Assembly: GCF_004359985.1 (NCBI RefSeq)
Contig: NZ_SMRO01000001.1
Location: 1,240,001-1,304,000, forward strand
From: Paraburkholderia flava
Lineage (GTDB): Bacteria; Pseudomonadota; Gammaproteobacteria; Burkholderiales; Burkholderiaceae
Direction of reading: 5' to 3'
DNA length: 64,000 nucleotides
The translations under genes and the position numbers were made by a program. The notes below the pieces were generated by a model. The model did not search any database and was not told the DNA's origin. It saw only the letters and a list, made by a program, of their open reading frames with translations. Positions 8,672 to 16,994 of the stretch are shown here, piece after piece. Within the stretch, counting starts at the first letter, position 1. Every line of letters begins with the position of its first letter.

Positions 8672-9405
8672 CCCATAGCGACCGGCGCGACACGGTCACG
8701 CTCGCGTACATCGACGAACCACCGTTCGGCTGGACGCAAGCGGATGGCATAGCGACGGGCGCCGACGTCGAACTCGCGGACACGATACTGCGCGCGATCG
8801 GCGTCGAGACAATCGTCCATCACGCGACGACGTTCGCCGAACTGCTGCCCGGTGTGGAGAACGAACGATGGGACATCAACGTCCCGCTGTTCGTCACCGC
8901 CGAGCGTGCGACGCGCGTGAATTTCAGCGTACCCGTATGGGCAATCGGCGATGGGTTTCTGGTGCGCACAGGCAATCCCAAACAGTTGACCGATTACGTT
9001 TCGCTGGCGCATCGCGCCGACGCACGGCTTGGCATCATCACCGGGCAGGTGCAGCATCTCGCGGCGACACGCGCCGGCGTATCTGCAGCGCAAATCACAC
9101 TCTTCGATGAACAGTCCGACGCGATCGATGCACTGCGCAGCGGCGCAATCGATGCGTACGCGAGCACCGCGCTCGGCAATCGCATCGTCGCGGAGCGGGT
9201 CGGTACGGACGTCGTGAGCGCGGTCGCACATGAAGCAGGCCATTCGGTACCACGCGGCGCGTTCTCGTTTTCGAAGCGCAATCGCGCGTTGCTTGAAGCG
9301 TTCGACCGGCAATTGCGGATCTATCTGGGTTCGGCGGATCATCGCGAGCGGATGGGACGCTATGGATTCACTGCGGCCGAAATCGATCCGGTAGCGTCGC
9401 GCTAA
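8668..9405 (+). CDS. Solute-binding-protein family 3 domain without signal peptide
   Basis: 245-aa PBPb-type domain. The sequence TVTLAYIDEPPFGW, GADVELADTILRAIGVE, ERWDINVPLFVTAERATRVNFSVPVWAIGDGFLVR and DAYASTALGNRIVAE follows the amino-acid-binding ABC receptor fold. Unlike normal receptors there is no hydrophobic signal segment: the mature domain begins about residue 8. It is coupled by ATGA overlap to the GNAT gene and lies 39 bp before a second, secreted binding protein. It may be a cytoplasmic ligand sensor or an enzyme with this fold, such as the cyclohexadienyl-dehydratase-like members. No transporter subunits are adjacent. Confidence 0.75.
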   Translation: MTHSDRRDTVTLAYIDEPPFGWTQADGIATGADVELADTILRAIGVETIVHHATTFAELLPGVENERWDINVPLFVTAERATRVNFSVPVWAIGDGFLVRTGNPKQLTDYVSLAHRADARLGIITGQVQHLAATRAGVSAAQITLFDEQSDAIDALRSGAIDAYASTALGNRIVAERVGTDVVSAVAHEAGHSVPRGAFSFSKRNRALLEAFDRQLRIYLGSADHRERMGRYGFTAAEIDPVASR

Positions 9406-9444
9406 CGCAATCAACATTCACGCATTCCACGGAGTCAATCGAGC

Positions 9445-10299
9445 ATGACGAAGCTTTCGAAAGTGAAACGCCGTCGCGGCATGTTCAGAACGCTGGCCGC
9501 TTCATTGGCAACGGGTGCGGTCTTATCCGTGTCCGTTTCGACATCTGCACTCGCGCAAACGAAGAACGCGGATGCATCGATGGCTGCGGTGTTCGCACCA
9601 GGCGGCACGTTGCGCGCATCGATCAATCTCGGCAACCCGGTTCTCGCCAGTCTCGACCCGGCGACGGGCAAACCGGTCGGCGTGTCCGTCGATCTCGCCA
9701 CCGAATTCGCGAAGCGGCTCGGCGTGCCGCTGCAACTGGTCGCGGTCAAGTCGGCGGGGCTGTCGGTCGAGAACGTGAATCAGGACAAGGCGGACATCGG
9801 CTTCTTCGCAATCGATCCGAAACGTGGACAGGAAATCGCGTTCACGCAGCCGTACGTGCTGATCGAAGGCTTCTACCTCGTGCGGAACGCTTCACCGGTC
9901 ACGACCAACGAACAGGTCGATCAACCTGGCGTGACGGTCGCGGTCGGTGCGGGCAGCGCTTACGATCTGTTTCTGACGCGAGAACTGCATCATGCAACGC
10001 TTGTGAGGATTCCGACTTCGCCTGCTGTTGTGCAGGGCTTTCTGGATCAGCACCTCGACGTCGCCGCCGGCGTCAAGCAACAGCTCGAAGAAGATGCCGC
10101 TAAAGCCGGTGGATTGCGGATACTGAATCAGCGCTTCATGGTGATCCGTCAGGCGATGGGCGTGCCGAAGGCAAAGGGCGAAGAAGCGGCGGCGTATCTG
10201 TCGAAATTCGTCGAGGAGATGAAGACGTCGGGCTTCGTCGCTGCGTCGCTGGAACGGCATGGGATCAAAGGCGCGGAGGTGGCGAGCAGCGGCGACTAA
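9445..10299 (+). CDS. Secreted ABC-type amino-acid-like substrate-binding protein
   Basis: 284 aa. A classical signal peptide (basic KLSKVKRRRGMFR, hydrophobic LAASLATGAVLSVSVSTSALA, cleavage after ALA near residue 37) precedes a family 3 binding domain (GKPVGVSVDLATEFAKRLGVPLQLVAVKSAG, DIGFFAIDPKRGQEIAFTQPYVLIEGFYLVR). It would act in the periplasm and capture a small polar solute. No permease or ATPase gene is near, so its transporter is elsewhere or it is an orphan receptor. Transcribed in line with the GNAT and signal-less binding-protein genes, 39 bp downstream, probably one unit. Confidence 0.88.
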   Translation: MTKLSKVKRRRGMFRTLAASLATGAVLSVSVSTSALAQTKNADASMAAVFAPGGTLRASINLGNPVLASLDPATGKPVGVSVDLATEFAKRLGVPLQLVAVKSAGLSVENVNQDKADIGFFAIDPKRGQEIAFTQPYVLIEGFYLVRNASPVTTNEQVDQPGVTVAVGAGSAYDLFLTRELHHATLVRIPTSPAVVQGFLDQHLDVAAGVKQQLEEDAAKAGGLRILNQRFMVIRQAMGVPKAKGEEAAAYLSKFVEEMKTSGFVAASLERHGIKGAEVASSGD

Positions 10300-10317
10300 T
10301 GCATCGGCCTGCGTCGC

Positions 10318-10653
10318 TCACGATCCCGATACCAGTTTGAGGCCGATCACGCCGGCCAGAATGAGCACGATGCAAAGAATCCGCATCGGCGCAGCGGAAT
10401 CGCCCAGCATCGCGATGCCGAGAATCGCCGTGCCTGCCGCGCCGATGCCGGTCCAGACTGCGTAGCCCGTCCCCACCGGCAGCGTCCGCAGCGACAGCGA
10501 AAGAAGAAAGACACTCGACAAACCCGTGCCGACCGTGAACAGCGCGGGCGTCAATCGCGTGAACCCTTCGGATGATTTCATCGCGAACGCGAATGCGATC
10601 TCAAGAATTCCCGCAACGCAAAGTAGTGCCCATGACATCGATGACAGATCCAT
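10318..10653 (-). CDS. sugE: SMR-family exporter, SugE/Gdx type
   Basis: 111-aa inner-membrane protein with four predicted helices, typical of small multidrug resistance proteins. The conserved membrane glutamate (Glu18, in AGILEIAFA) and the block LPVGTGYAVWTGIGAAGTAILGI match the SugE/Gdx branch, which exports guanidinium and some quaternary amines by proton antiport. Two starts are possible: 10653 (used, with GGCGAG upstream) or MSW at 10638, which aligns with E. coli SugE. Only 53 bp separate it from the preceding same-strand gene, which is too short for a guanidine riboswitch, so the two may be co-transcribed. Confidence 0.88.
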   Translation of the reverse strand: MDLSSMSWALLCVAGILEIAFAFAMKSSEGFTRLTPALFTVGTGLSSVFLLSLSLRTLPVGTGYAVWTGIGAAGTAILGIAMLGDSAAPMRILCIVLILAGVIGLKLVSGS

Positions 10654-10706
10654 TCGTTGACTCGCCGGGCACGATGGCCGGCGAGACTGGATTAGAAAAA
10701 TGCGAA

Positions 10707-11150
10707 TCAGCCTTTCGGGGGCGTGCGGAATGCGATGCCGAAGCGGTTGAACGCATTCATCAAGCCGATCGCGTAAGTCAGGTCGGCGAGTTCCTTTGCG
10801 CTGAATTCGACTGCGGCGGCTTCGTAGTCGGCATCCGGAGCGTGCGTGTCAGCGATGCGCGTGACCGCTTCCGCCCATGCCAGCGCAACGCGTTCGCGAA
10901 CGCTGAATACCTCGCCTGAATCGCGCCACACGGGTAACAACGTGAGCTTTTCCACGGTGACGCCGGACTTGCGCAGATCGCGGGTATGCATGTCGATGCA
11001 AAAGGCGCAGCCGTTGATCTGCGACACACGCAGATAGACGAGGTCGATCAGTTCTTTCGGAAGTCCGGATTTTTGCAGCGTGACGTATACGGCGCCAAAG
11101 GCCTTATAGCCGTCCGGCGATGCCTTGGTGTAGTCGATGCGGTTGCTCAT
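10707..11150 (-). CDS. Carboxymuconolactone decarboxylase family protein (AhpD-like)
   Basis: 147 aa from MSNRIDYTK. The core LVYLRVSQINGCAFCIDMHTRDLRKSG carries the redox motif CxxC with a downstream His (CAFCIDMH), as in AhpD-type peroxidase partners, so it is more likely an alkylhydroperoxidase-like thiol protein than a true decarboxylase. It lies downstream of mocR on the same strand, across a 15-bp inverted repeat, and upstream of sugE. Confidence 0.88.
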   Translation of the reverse strand: MSNRIDYTKASPDGYKAFGAVYVTLQKSGLPKELIDLVYLRVSQINGCAFCIDMHTRDLRKSGVTVEKLTLLPVWRDSGEVFSVRERVALAWAEAVTRIADTHAPDADYEAAAVEFSAKELADLTYAIGLMNAFNRFGIAFRTPPKG

Positions 11151-11195
11151 GACAGTCCCTCTAGATGTGCCTGGTTGAGAGACTCCATCGTGCTG

Positions 11196-11250
11196 GATCA
11201 TGGCCTGGTATTGAAGATCCATGATGTGCCTTCGGTACCAGGCCATGATC
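11196..11250. repeat. 15-bp perfect inverted repeat between mocR and the AhpD-like gene
   Basis: Arms at 11196-11210 and 11236-11250 (GATCATGGCCTGGTA and its exact complement) flank a 25-nt loop. The right arm ends 1 bp before the mocR stop and the left arm lies 45 bp upstream of the AhpD-like start. There is no T-run on either side, so it is not a standard terminator. It may be an operator, an mRNA-processing or stabilising hairpin, or an attenuator. Confidence 0.75.
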
Positions 11251-11251
11251 G

Positions 11252-12673
11252 CTATGACATCGACTTCAGGATCCGGCGTCCGAGGTTCTCCGCAGCCCGC
11301 TGCGAGGCGACGTTCGTAAAGCTGACGAGAACGGCAGAAGGTCCATCGCCGTCCACCGTCCAGTCCGTCAATGCTTCTCCGTACAGGCCCTCTTCCCGCA
11401 TCCGCGATACGAGTCGACGATCCGACCGGCGTCCCTTGAGGCGCAGGATCACGTGCATTCCGCCTGGCGGTATGTCGATATGCACGTGGTGTCCGAGCAC
11501 GTTCCCGAGGCCGGCAATCGTCGCTTCGCGCCGCTCCGCGTAGAGTTTGCGCATCCGCTGTATATGCCGCGCGAAATGCCCTTCCGCGATGAACGCGGTA
11601 ACGATAGCCTGCGTCAGCTCGGGGCTGCCACCGGCGAAAATCTGAACGATCTGCTCGAATCTTTCGACGAGCGCTTCCGGCACCACGACGTAAGCGAGCC
11701 GGAGACTCGGTAGCAGCACCTTGCTAAACGTGCCCGCATAGAGCACACGGCCATCGCGATCCAGACTCTTTAGCGCAGGCAGCGGCCGGCTGACATACCG
11801 GTACTCGCCGTCGTAGTCGTCCTCGATCACCCATGCCTTGTTGCGCGCGGCCCAGTCCAGCAACGCGTGGCGTCGTGCCAGCGACAGCGACACACACAGC
11901 GGACTCTGATGCGCAGGCGTGACCACCGCCGCGCGCGCCGTCGACGCAAGCCTGATGCCTTCCGAAACGATCACTCCGTCGCCATCGACGGACACCGGCA
12001 CAGCCCCGATGTTCATGTTCGCGAATATCTCCCGCGTCGGCGGATAGCCGGGGTTCTCGACCCAGACCCGATCGCCCGCCTTGAACAACGCATGCGCGAT
12101 CAACTCGATCGTGTTCCGATACCCCGACGTAATGAATATCTGCGAAGGGACGCAGTTGATTCCTCTCGACACCTGCAGATAGGCCGCGATTTCGGTACGA
12201 AGCGCCGGCGAGCCATATACCGGAGGGTGAACCATGTCGGCGGGCTGCATTGCGCGTACGCATCGTGCGCCGAGGCGTGCCCAGATTTTTCGCGGGAACG
12301 CGTCCAGTGCAGGCAAACCCATCTGGAACGGCAGAATCGAATCAGGCCGAAAACTCGGCTCGGCAATGTTGTTATTCGGCGCGGGCTTCTCGATTGCAAC
12401 CGGTGCTCGCGGCTTGAGGCCCGGTGTCACGACGGTTCCGGCCTGGCCGCGTGCCTCGATGTATCCCTCGGCCGTTAGCAGCGAATATGCGGCCTCGACC
12501 GTGCCTCTTGCGAGACCCAGTTCGTTCGCCAGCCCACGTGCAGATGGAATACGGTCGCCCGGTTTCAGCACGCCGCCGGCAATGGCGGTGCGCAGCCGGT
12601 CGTAGATCTGCCGGTAAAACGGTGCGGCCGCTGCGGGATCCAGTGGCGATGAGAGGGGGCCTGGCTTCGTCAT
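11252..12673 (-). CDS. MocR-type (GntR/aminotransferase) transcriptional regulator
   Basis: 473 aa. An N-terminal GntR winged helix (PFYRQIYDRLRTAIAGGVLKPGDRIPSARGLANELGLARGTVEAAYSLL) is joined to a fold-type I aminotransferase domain. The PLP-binding segment around YAGTFSKVLLPSLRLAYVVVP contains the expected Lys, and VIEDDYDGEYRY carries the PLP-contacting Asp. MocR proteins bind PLP and act as regulators rather than as aminotransferases. It is divergent from an azoreductase/LOG gene pair, with palindromes in the shared intergenic region, and precedes the AhpD-like gene. Confidence 0.92.
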   Translation of the reverse strand: MTKPGPLSSPLDPAAAAPFYRQIYDRLRTAIAGGVLKPGDRIPSARGLANELGLARGTVEAAYSLLTAEGYIEARGQAGTVVTPGLKPRAPVAIEKPAPNNNIAEPSFRPDSILPFQMGLPALDAFPRKIWARLGARCVRAMQPADMVHPPVYGSPALRTEIAAYLQVSRGINCVPSQIFITSGYRNTIELIAHALFKAGDRVWVENPGYPPTREIFANMNIGAVPVSVDGDGVIVSEGIRLASTARAAVVTPAHQSPLCVSLSLARRHALLDWAARNKAWVIEDDYDGEYRYVSRPLPALKSLDRDGRVLYAGTFSKVLLPSLRLAYVVVPEALVERFEQIVQIFAGGSPELTQAIVTAFIAEGHFARHIQRMRKLYAERREATIAGLGNVLGHHVHIDIPPGGMHVILRLKGRRSDRRLVSRMREEGLYGEALTDWTVDGDGPSAVLVSFTNVASQRAAENLGRRILKSMS

Positions 12674-12747
12674 GTATGCGGACTCGTTGAATACCGTATG
12701 TCGTCACGAGAGATTATGGATCAGTTTGAATTTCAATCCATGGATCT

Positions 12748-12762
12748 TATGGCTAGGCCATA
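12748..12762. promoter_or_regulatory. Palindrome in the mocR-azoreductase intergenic region
   Basis: TATGGC-TAG-GCCATA is a perfect 6-bp-arm palindrome, with a second palindrome ATCCATGGAT just upstream (12737-12746). Both lie in the 192-bp region between the divergent start codons and are candidate MocR operators. The CATGGATC stretch recurs inside the loop of the 11196-11250 repeat. Confidence 0.4.
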
Positions 12763-12865
12763 GGGTTCGTAGAATGAATCCCTCTCTCGCACTTCAACGC
12801 AGTCGTGCTGTATTGCCCGGCGAACTGAAGCAGCGACAACCGCAAACATCCGGAGTCTGGCGACA

Positions 12866-13501
12866 ATGAAAATTCTGCACATCAGCTGCAGCCCTCGCGG
12901 GGAAGAGGCCGAAAGCTACAGGCTCTCGCAAAAGATCGTCGCGCTTCTAAAGACAAAGGCGCCAACAGCGACCGTCATCGATCGCGTGCTGGGTGGCGGT
13001 GCCCTGTCGCACATCGATGGAAATTACGCGCTCGCGCAGCATTCGGCTACGGCGGACGTGGCACCACAGGGTTCCATCGTGACTTCCGAAGTGCTGATCC
13101 AGGAGCTGGAGAATTCGGATGTCGTCGTGATCGGAACACCGATGCACAATCTGAGTGTCCCGTCTGCTCTAAAAGCATGGATCGATCATGTCATTCGGGC
13201 ACGTCGAACGTTCAACATAACCAGGGATGGAAAAATCGGCACGCTGCGGGATCGCCCCGTGTTCGTCGCGGTGGCGTCGGGCGGGAAATTCTCGGGCGAG
13301 CACGCGCGTCAACCCGATTTTCTGACACCGTATCTAAAGCTCATTCTCGGAACGATCGGCCTGCATGATCTCAGGTTCTTTTCGATCGAAGGGACAGGCG
13401 CCGGACCTGATGCGATCGCCTCGGCGCATGCGGCAACCGAGAAATCGCTGCAGGTGCACTTCTCCTCGTTCGCGTTGCCGGTCAGCGATCTTTCATCCTG
13501 A
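12866..13501 (+). CDS. FMN-dependent NADH:quinone reductase/azoreductase, AzoR-like
   Basis: 211-aa flavodoxin-fold reductase. The phosphate-binding loop SCSPRGEEAESYRLSQKIV, the FMN contact region GTPMHNLSVPSALKAWIDHVIRA and the VASGGKFSG block are those of the AzoR family, which reduces quinones and azo compounds with NAD(P)H in two-electron steps. The start follows TCTGGCGAC. It is divergent from mocR and followed after 21 bp by a LOG-family gene, so it is probably under MocR control in response to an electrophile or a vitamin B6-related signal. Confidence 0.9.
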   Translation: MKILHISCSPRGEEAESYRLSQKIVALLKTKAPTATVIDRVLGGGALSHIDGNYALAQHSATADVAPQGSIVTSEVLIQELENSDVVVIGTPMHNLSVPSALKAWIDHVIRARRTFNITRDGKIGTLRDRPVFVAVASGGKFSGEHARQPDFLTPYLKLILGTIGLHDLRFFSIEGTGAGPDAIASAHAATEKSLQVHFSSFALPVSDLSS

Positions 13502-13522
13502 TCTTGAGGAGCACGGTCCGAT

Positions 13523-14104
13523 ATGACGATACGTTCAATCAATTCCGTTGCGGTCTTTTGCGGATCGAACCATGGTGCGTCTAACGCGTTTGCCGATGGC
13601 GCGCAAACACTCGGGACGACGCTGGCGGAAGCCGGCATTACCGTCGTCTACGGTGGAACGACGAAAGGCTTGATGGGCGTCGTCGCCGACGCTGCCTTAA
13701 CGGCTGGCGGAGACGTGCATGGCGTGATTACCGAAGGCCTGCATCGGCGCGGACACTCGCATCCGGGTTTGACCAGACACGAAATCGTACCGACGCTACG
13801 CCGTCGCAAGGAACGGATGATCGAACTGGCCGACGCGTTCATCGCGCTGCCCGGAGGAATCGGAACGATCGAGGAGCTGATGGAAGTGTGGACGATGAAC
13901 CAGCTTCTGGAGATCGACAAGCCCGTCGGCCTGTTGAATTCCGCCGGCTTTTTCACGACGTTTCTGCAGTTTATCGACCACATGGTCGACACAAGATTTC
14001 TGCCGCCGGCGCATCGACATTCGATATCCGTCGACACGGACACGCATGCAGTGATCGACAAGCTGCGCAGCTATACGCGGGCCGATGTGCCTAAATGGCT
14101 ATGA
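13523..14104 (+). CDS. LOG-family (TIGR00730) Rossmann-fold nucleotide phosphoribohydrolase
   Basis: 193 aa. The motifs VFCGSN, VYGGTTKGLMG and ALPGGIGTIEELMEVWTM (PGGxGTxxE) define the lonely-guy family, which releases a free base from nucleoside 5'-monophosphates, in some members a cytokinin. The catalytic Arg and Glu of the family (RRRKERM and GTIEE) are present. It lies 21 bp after the azoreductase gene and is probably co-transcribed with it. Whether it makes cytokinin here or does housekeeping nucleotide turnover cannot be told from sequence. Confidence 0.9.
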   Translation: MTIRSINSVAVFCGSNHGASNAFADGAQTLGTTLAEAGITVVYGGTTKGLMGVVADAALTAGGDVHGVITEGLHRRGHSHPGLTRHEIVPTLRRRKERMIELADAFIALPGGIGTIEELMEVWTMNQLLEIDKPVGLLNSAGFFTTFLQFIDHMVDTRFLPPAHRHSISVDTDTHAVIDKLRSYTRADVPKWL

Positions 14105-14212
14105 GCCATCAGTAAGCCTCCACCAATCACACATCACCACAAAAAGCAGCCTCCCCCACGCGCAAAGCCGTTGCGCAGGGAAGGCCCAATCACCCTTGAA
14201 CATCATCAAACA

Positions 14213-14237
14213 CGCTCCGGCCACCGCGACCGGAGCG
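14213..14237 (-). terminator. Probable terminator of the first porin gene
   Basis: An 8-bp stem CGCTCCGG / CCGGAGCG with a 9-nt loop lies just beyond the porin stop. The minus-strand tail is only moderately T-rich (GTTTGATG), so strength is uncertain. Confidence 0.5.
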
Positions 14238-14256
14238 CGCCACTGCTAAAGCCAGA

Positions 14257-15456
14257 TCAGAACTTGTGCGTCATGCCGACGATCGCGGCCAGCTGGTGGT
14301 TGTTCGACGAGAACGACGACCCGCTGAAATCGGCGACGGCCTTGTTGCCCGTCGAATCGACACCCGATGCGGTTTCGAAGAAACCGATCGCGTAGAACGA
14401 CGTGCGCTTCGACAGCGAGTAGATTGCGCCCAGGTTGAACTGGTTGTACTTCGCGCTGCCCGCGTTATCCGCGCCGCCGTTGTGCGTGTAGATGTATGCG
14501 CCAGCGACCGTCAGTGCCGGCGTCACCGCGTACTTGACGTTCAGTTCGCCCGAATTGAACGTTGCCGTGCCGCCGTTGTACTTCGTGCCGAAGCTGCCCA
14601 CCGCGTTCACCGAACCGAGGTTCTGGAACTGCGTGTTCGAGTACAGCAACGCGATCGTTGCCGGTCCGACCACGTACGAACCGCCGGCCGTGATGATCTG
14701 CTGCGAACCCGCCGATGCGTAGCCACCGTAAATGCGGCTCGGCATGTTGTTGTTCGCGCCGGTCGCCGACGACGACGGCGACGCCGAGTTGCCCTGGTTG
14801 CCGAACGTCGCGTAGTACGGGTTCTTCGTGAACATGTAGCTCGCGCCGAGCTTGATCGGGCCGTTCGCGTACGACACGCCCGTGTCGAGCACTTCGTTCT
14901 GCGAGAAGTGACCCGCCTGACCGCCGAGGCTGTACAGCACGCCGACCTGCAGACCGCGGAAGTTCGGGCTCGTGTACTTGATCGCGTTCTGCACGCGGTT
15001 CGACGTATCGACGTTATCGACGTCGCCCGCGCGCGTGCCGTAGCCGAGACCCGACGCGGCCCAGTCGGCGCCCGATGCGAACGTGGCCGTCGCGTCGTTG
15101 CTGGCCGAGTACTGGCGGCCCAACGTCACCGTGCCCCACGTATCGCTCTTCAGGCCGACGAACGCCTTACGGCCGAACAGCAGGCCGCCCTGGCTCAAAC
15201 CGCCGGTGCCGAGCGTGTAGCCGTTTTCCAACGTGAAGATGGCCTTCAGACCGCCGCCGAGGTCTTCTGCACCCGTCAGGCCGAAGCGCGACGACGTGGC
15301 GCTGGAGAAGCCATACAGCTTGCTGCCCTTGATGTTGTTGTTGAACAGAATACCGCCGTCGGCAATGCCGTACAGCGTCACGCTGCTTTGAGCGTGTGCA
15401 ACACCTGCAAAGGCGCCCATCACAAGGAGGGCAACCGTGGTCTTTTGCATTTTCAT
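14257..15456 (-). CDS. Trimeric outer-membrane porin (OmpC/Gram-negative porin family)
   Basis: 399 aa. The signal peptide MKMQKTTVALLVMGAFAGVAHA is followed by QSSVTLYGIADGGILFNNN, the standard start of Burkholderia 16-strand porins. The region GLKSDTWGTVTLGRQYS and the C-terminal Phe (MTHKF) are further family marks, the last being the assembly signal. It forms a diffusion channel in the outer membrane. It is a monocistronic gene with a long leader region upstream. Confidence 0.95.
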   Translation of the reverse strand: MKMQKTTVALLVMGAFAGVAHAQSSVTLYGIADGGILFNNNIKGSKLYGFSSATSSRFGLTGAEDLGGGLKAIFTLENGYTLGTGGLSQGGLLFGRKAFVGLKSDTWGTVTLGRQYSASNDATATFASGADWAASGLGYGTRAGDVDNVDTSNRVQNAIKYTSPNFRGLQVGVLYSLGGQAGHFSQNEVLDTGVSYANGPIKLGASYMFTKNPYYATFGNQGNSASPSSSATGANNNMPSRIYGGYASAGSQQIITAGGSYVVGPATIALLYSNTQFQNLGSVNAVGSFGTKYNGGTATFNSGELNVKYAVTPALTVAGAYIYTHNGGADNAGSAKYNQFNLGAIYSLSKRTSFYAIGFFETASGVDSTGNKAVADFSGSSFSSNNHQLAAIVGMTHKF

Positions 15457-15879
15457 CTGGGTTCTTCTTTCGGTTTTATAGGTGAGGGTCGAGCCTCGTT
15501 AATCATGCGAGAAGGCCGAACGGTCCGGGATGGCGAAAGTTATCCGGCCGCCTCCTCGAAGGCGGCGGTCCAGAAAATTACCTGAGAAATATTTCGCATA
15601 CCAAATCTTTCAGCGCACAGGCCGCCCGTCCACGAACAGAAAAATCGACTTTCATCCCCGAGACGCGAAGCCATCGAAGGCCCGTGAAAGTGCGGCACCT
15701 CACACGTTAGGCACCGTCAGTTTCATTCTTGTGAAAACGTATTCATGACGTTTTATGCGCGACGAATCTGTCCGGATGCGTCGGTTTCGGACAACACTAT
15801 TTTGAAAAGCTGGCGAATTTCGCGGATTTCGGGTGGGCTACCGGGCGTTGGGCTCGGGTGGGCGGCCAGGCCCGACCGT
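15457..15879. other. Intergenic region upstream of the porin gene
   Basis: This 423-bp region holds the promoter and leader of the minus-strand porin gene and the tail after the binding-protein gene. A GC-rich hairpin (GCCGCC / GGCGGC, about 15550-15568) would lie in the porin mRNA leader. The segment 15580-15610 is AT-rich. Open frames here show coding similarity to nothing I recognise. Confidence 0.5.
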
Positions 15880-16953
15880 TCAATCGCCGACAGGAATCCA
15901 CGACGCCTTCGCGGCGTCACTGTCGCGGAACGCCGGAAACTTTGCGCCGAGTTCGGCGACGGTGTGGATGTCGTTTTTCACGAGATCGTCATGCGTGATC
16001 AGTGCGGGCTTCACGGCGATCCGGCTACCTGGGTTCTGCCCTGCGACCAGCAGCGCGGCCGCGCGCACCGACACCGCGCCGACCACCGCCGGGTTGGTTG
16101 CCGCCGTCGCAACCCACGCACTGTCCGGCGCGCGGATCGCTTCGATATCGGCGGTCGAAATGTCGGCACTGTAGATGCGGATCTTCGACGACAGTTTCGC
16201 TTCGTCGGCGGCCAGCTTCGCGCCGCGAGCAAACTCGTCATAAGGCGCGAACACGACGCGAATGTCCGGATGCGCGCGATACGCAGCCGCTGCCTGATTC
16301 GCGACCGATTGCGCGATCGGGTTGTCGACGGTGCCCCAGCGCGCCTTTTCCTGCACCTTCGGATGTGCGTCCTTGAAGCTGCGCCACACCGCATCGCGTC
16401 GATCGAGCGGCGCGAAGCCGGCCACGTACACGTAGCCCGCCGCGAACGCATCGCCGTTGTCCTTCACTGCTCGATCGAGCAGCAGCGTCGCGAGATCGCG
16501 GTCACTCTGCTCGATCTGCGGCACCTTCGGGTTGTTCAGATCGACATCGAACGCGACGACCTTGATGCCCTTGTCCAGCGCCCGCTGCACGACGTCCCTC
16601 AGCGACTCAGGCAAGCCGTGATTGACGATGATCGCCGACACGCCGAGGCTGATCGCCTGCTGGATCTGTTCGCGCTGTTCGGCCGCATCCTGACGGCCTT
16701 CGTAGATGCGCAGATCGATGCCGAGCGCTTTCGCCTGCTTCTGCGCCCCGGCCTCGTAGGCCTGGAAGAAGTCGCCGGTCGACAGGTAGTTCACCAGCGC
16801 GATCTTCACGCCGCCTTTGTCGAAGGGGGCAGGTGCGCCTTTTAGCGATGCCGCGTGGGTGGCCTGGCCGAATGCGGTGAGTGCGAGCGCAGCCAGTATG
16901 GCGATGCGTTGCAATGCGCGCACGCGGCGCGCGACACGAACGAGCGGTCTCAT
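15880..16953 (-). CDS. Periplasmic substrate-binding protein, sugar-type (Peripla_BP_4)
   Basis: 357 aa. The signal peptide (RRVRALQRIAILAALALTAFGQATHA) is followed by a type I periplasmic binding fold: VKIALVNYLSTGDFFQAYEAGAQKQAKALG, AISLGVSAIIVNHGLPESL, KVVAFDVDLNNP. The fold is that of ribose/xylose receptors. It is the last gene of the flavin-monooxygenase operon (41 bp after it), so the ligand is more likely an organosulfur compound than a sugar. No permease is adjacent. The ribose-type permease and ATPase at 30582-33121 lack a binding protein and may be its partners. Confidence 0.87.
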   Translation of the reverse strand: MRPLVRVARRVRALQRIAILAALALTAFGQATHAASLKGAPAPFDKGGVKIALVNYLSTGDFFQAYEAGAQKQAKALGIDLRIYEGRQDAAEQREQIQQAISLGVSAIIVNHGLPESLRDVVQRALDKGIKVVAFDVDLNNPKVPQIEQSDRDLATLLLDRAVKDNGDAFAAGYVYVAGFAPLDRRDAVWRSFKDAHPKVQEKARWGTVDNPIAQSVANQAAAAYRAHPDIRVVFAPYDEFARGAKLAADEAKLSSKIRIYSADISTADIEAIRAPDSAWVATAATNPAVVGAVSVRAAALLVAGQNPGSRIAVKPALITHDDLVKNDIHTVAELGAKFPAFRDSDAAKASWIPVGD

Positions 16954-16994
16954 CGATGATGGTCCTTTATTGATGGGTTAAAGCGCGAGAAGAA

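Noticed and set aside
10654..10706. Guanidine (ykkC-type) riboswitch upstream of sugE
   Set aside because: Only 53 bp separate it from the preceding gene, which is too short for the known guanidine-I class, and no conserved motif is seen.
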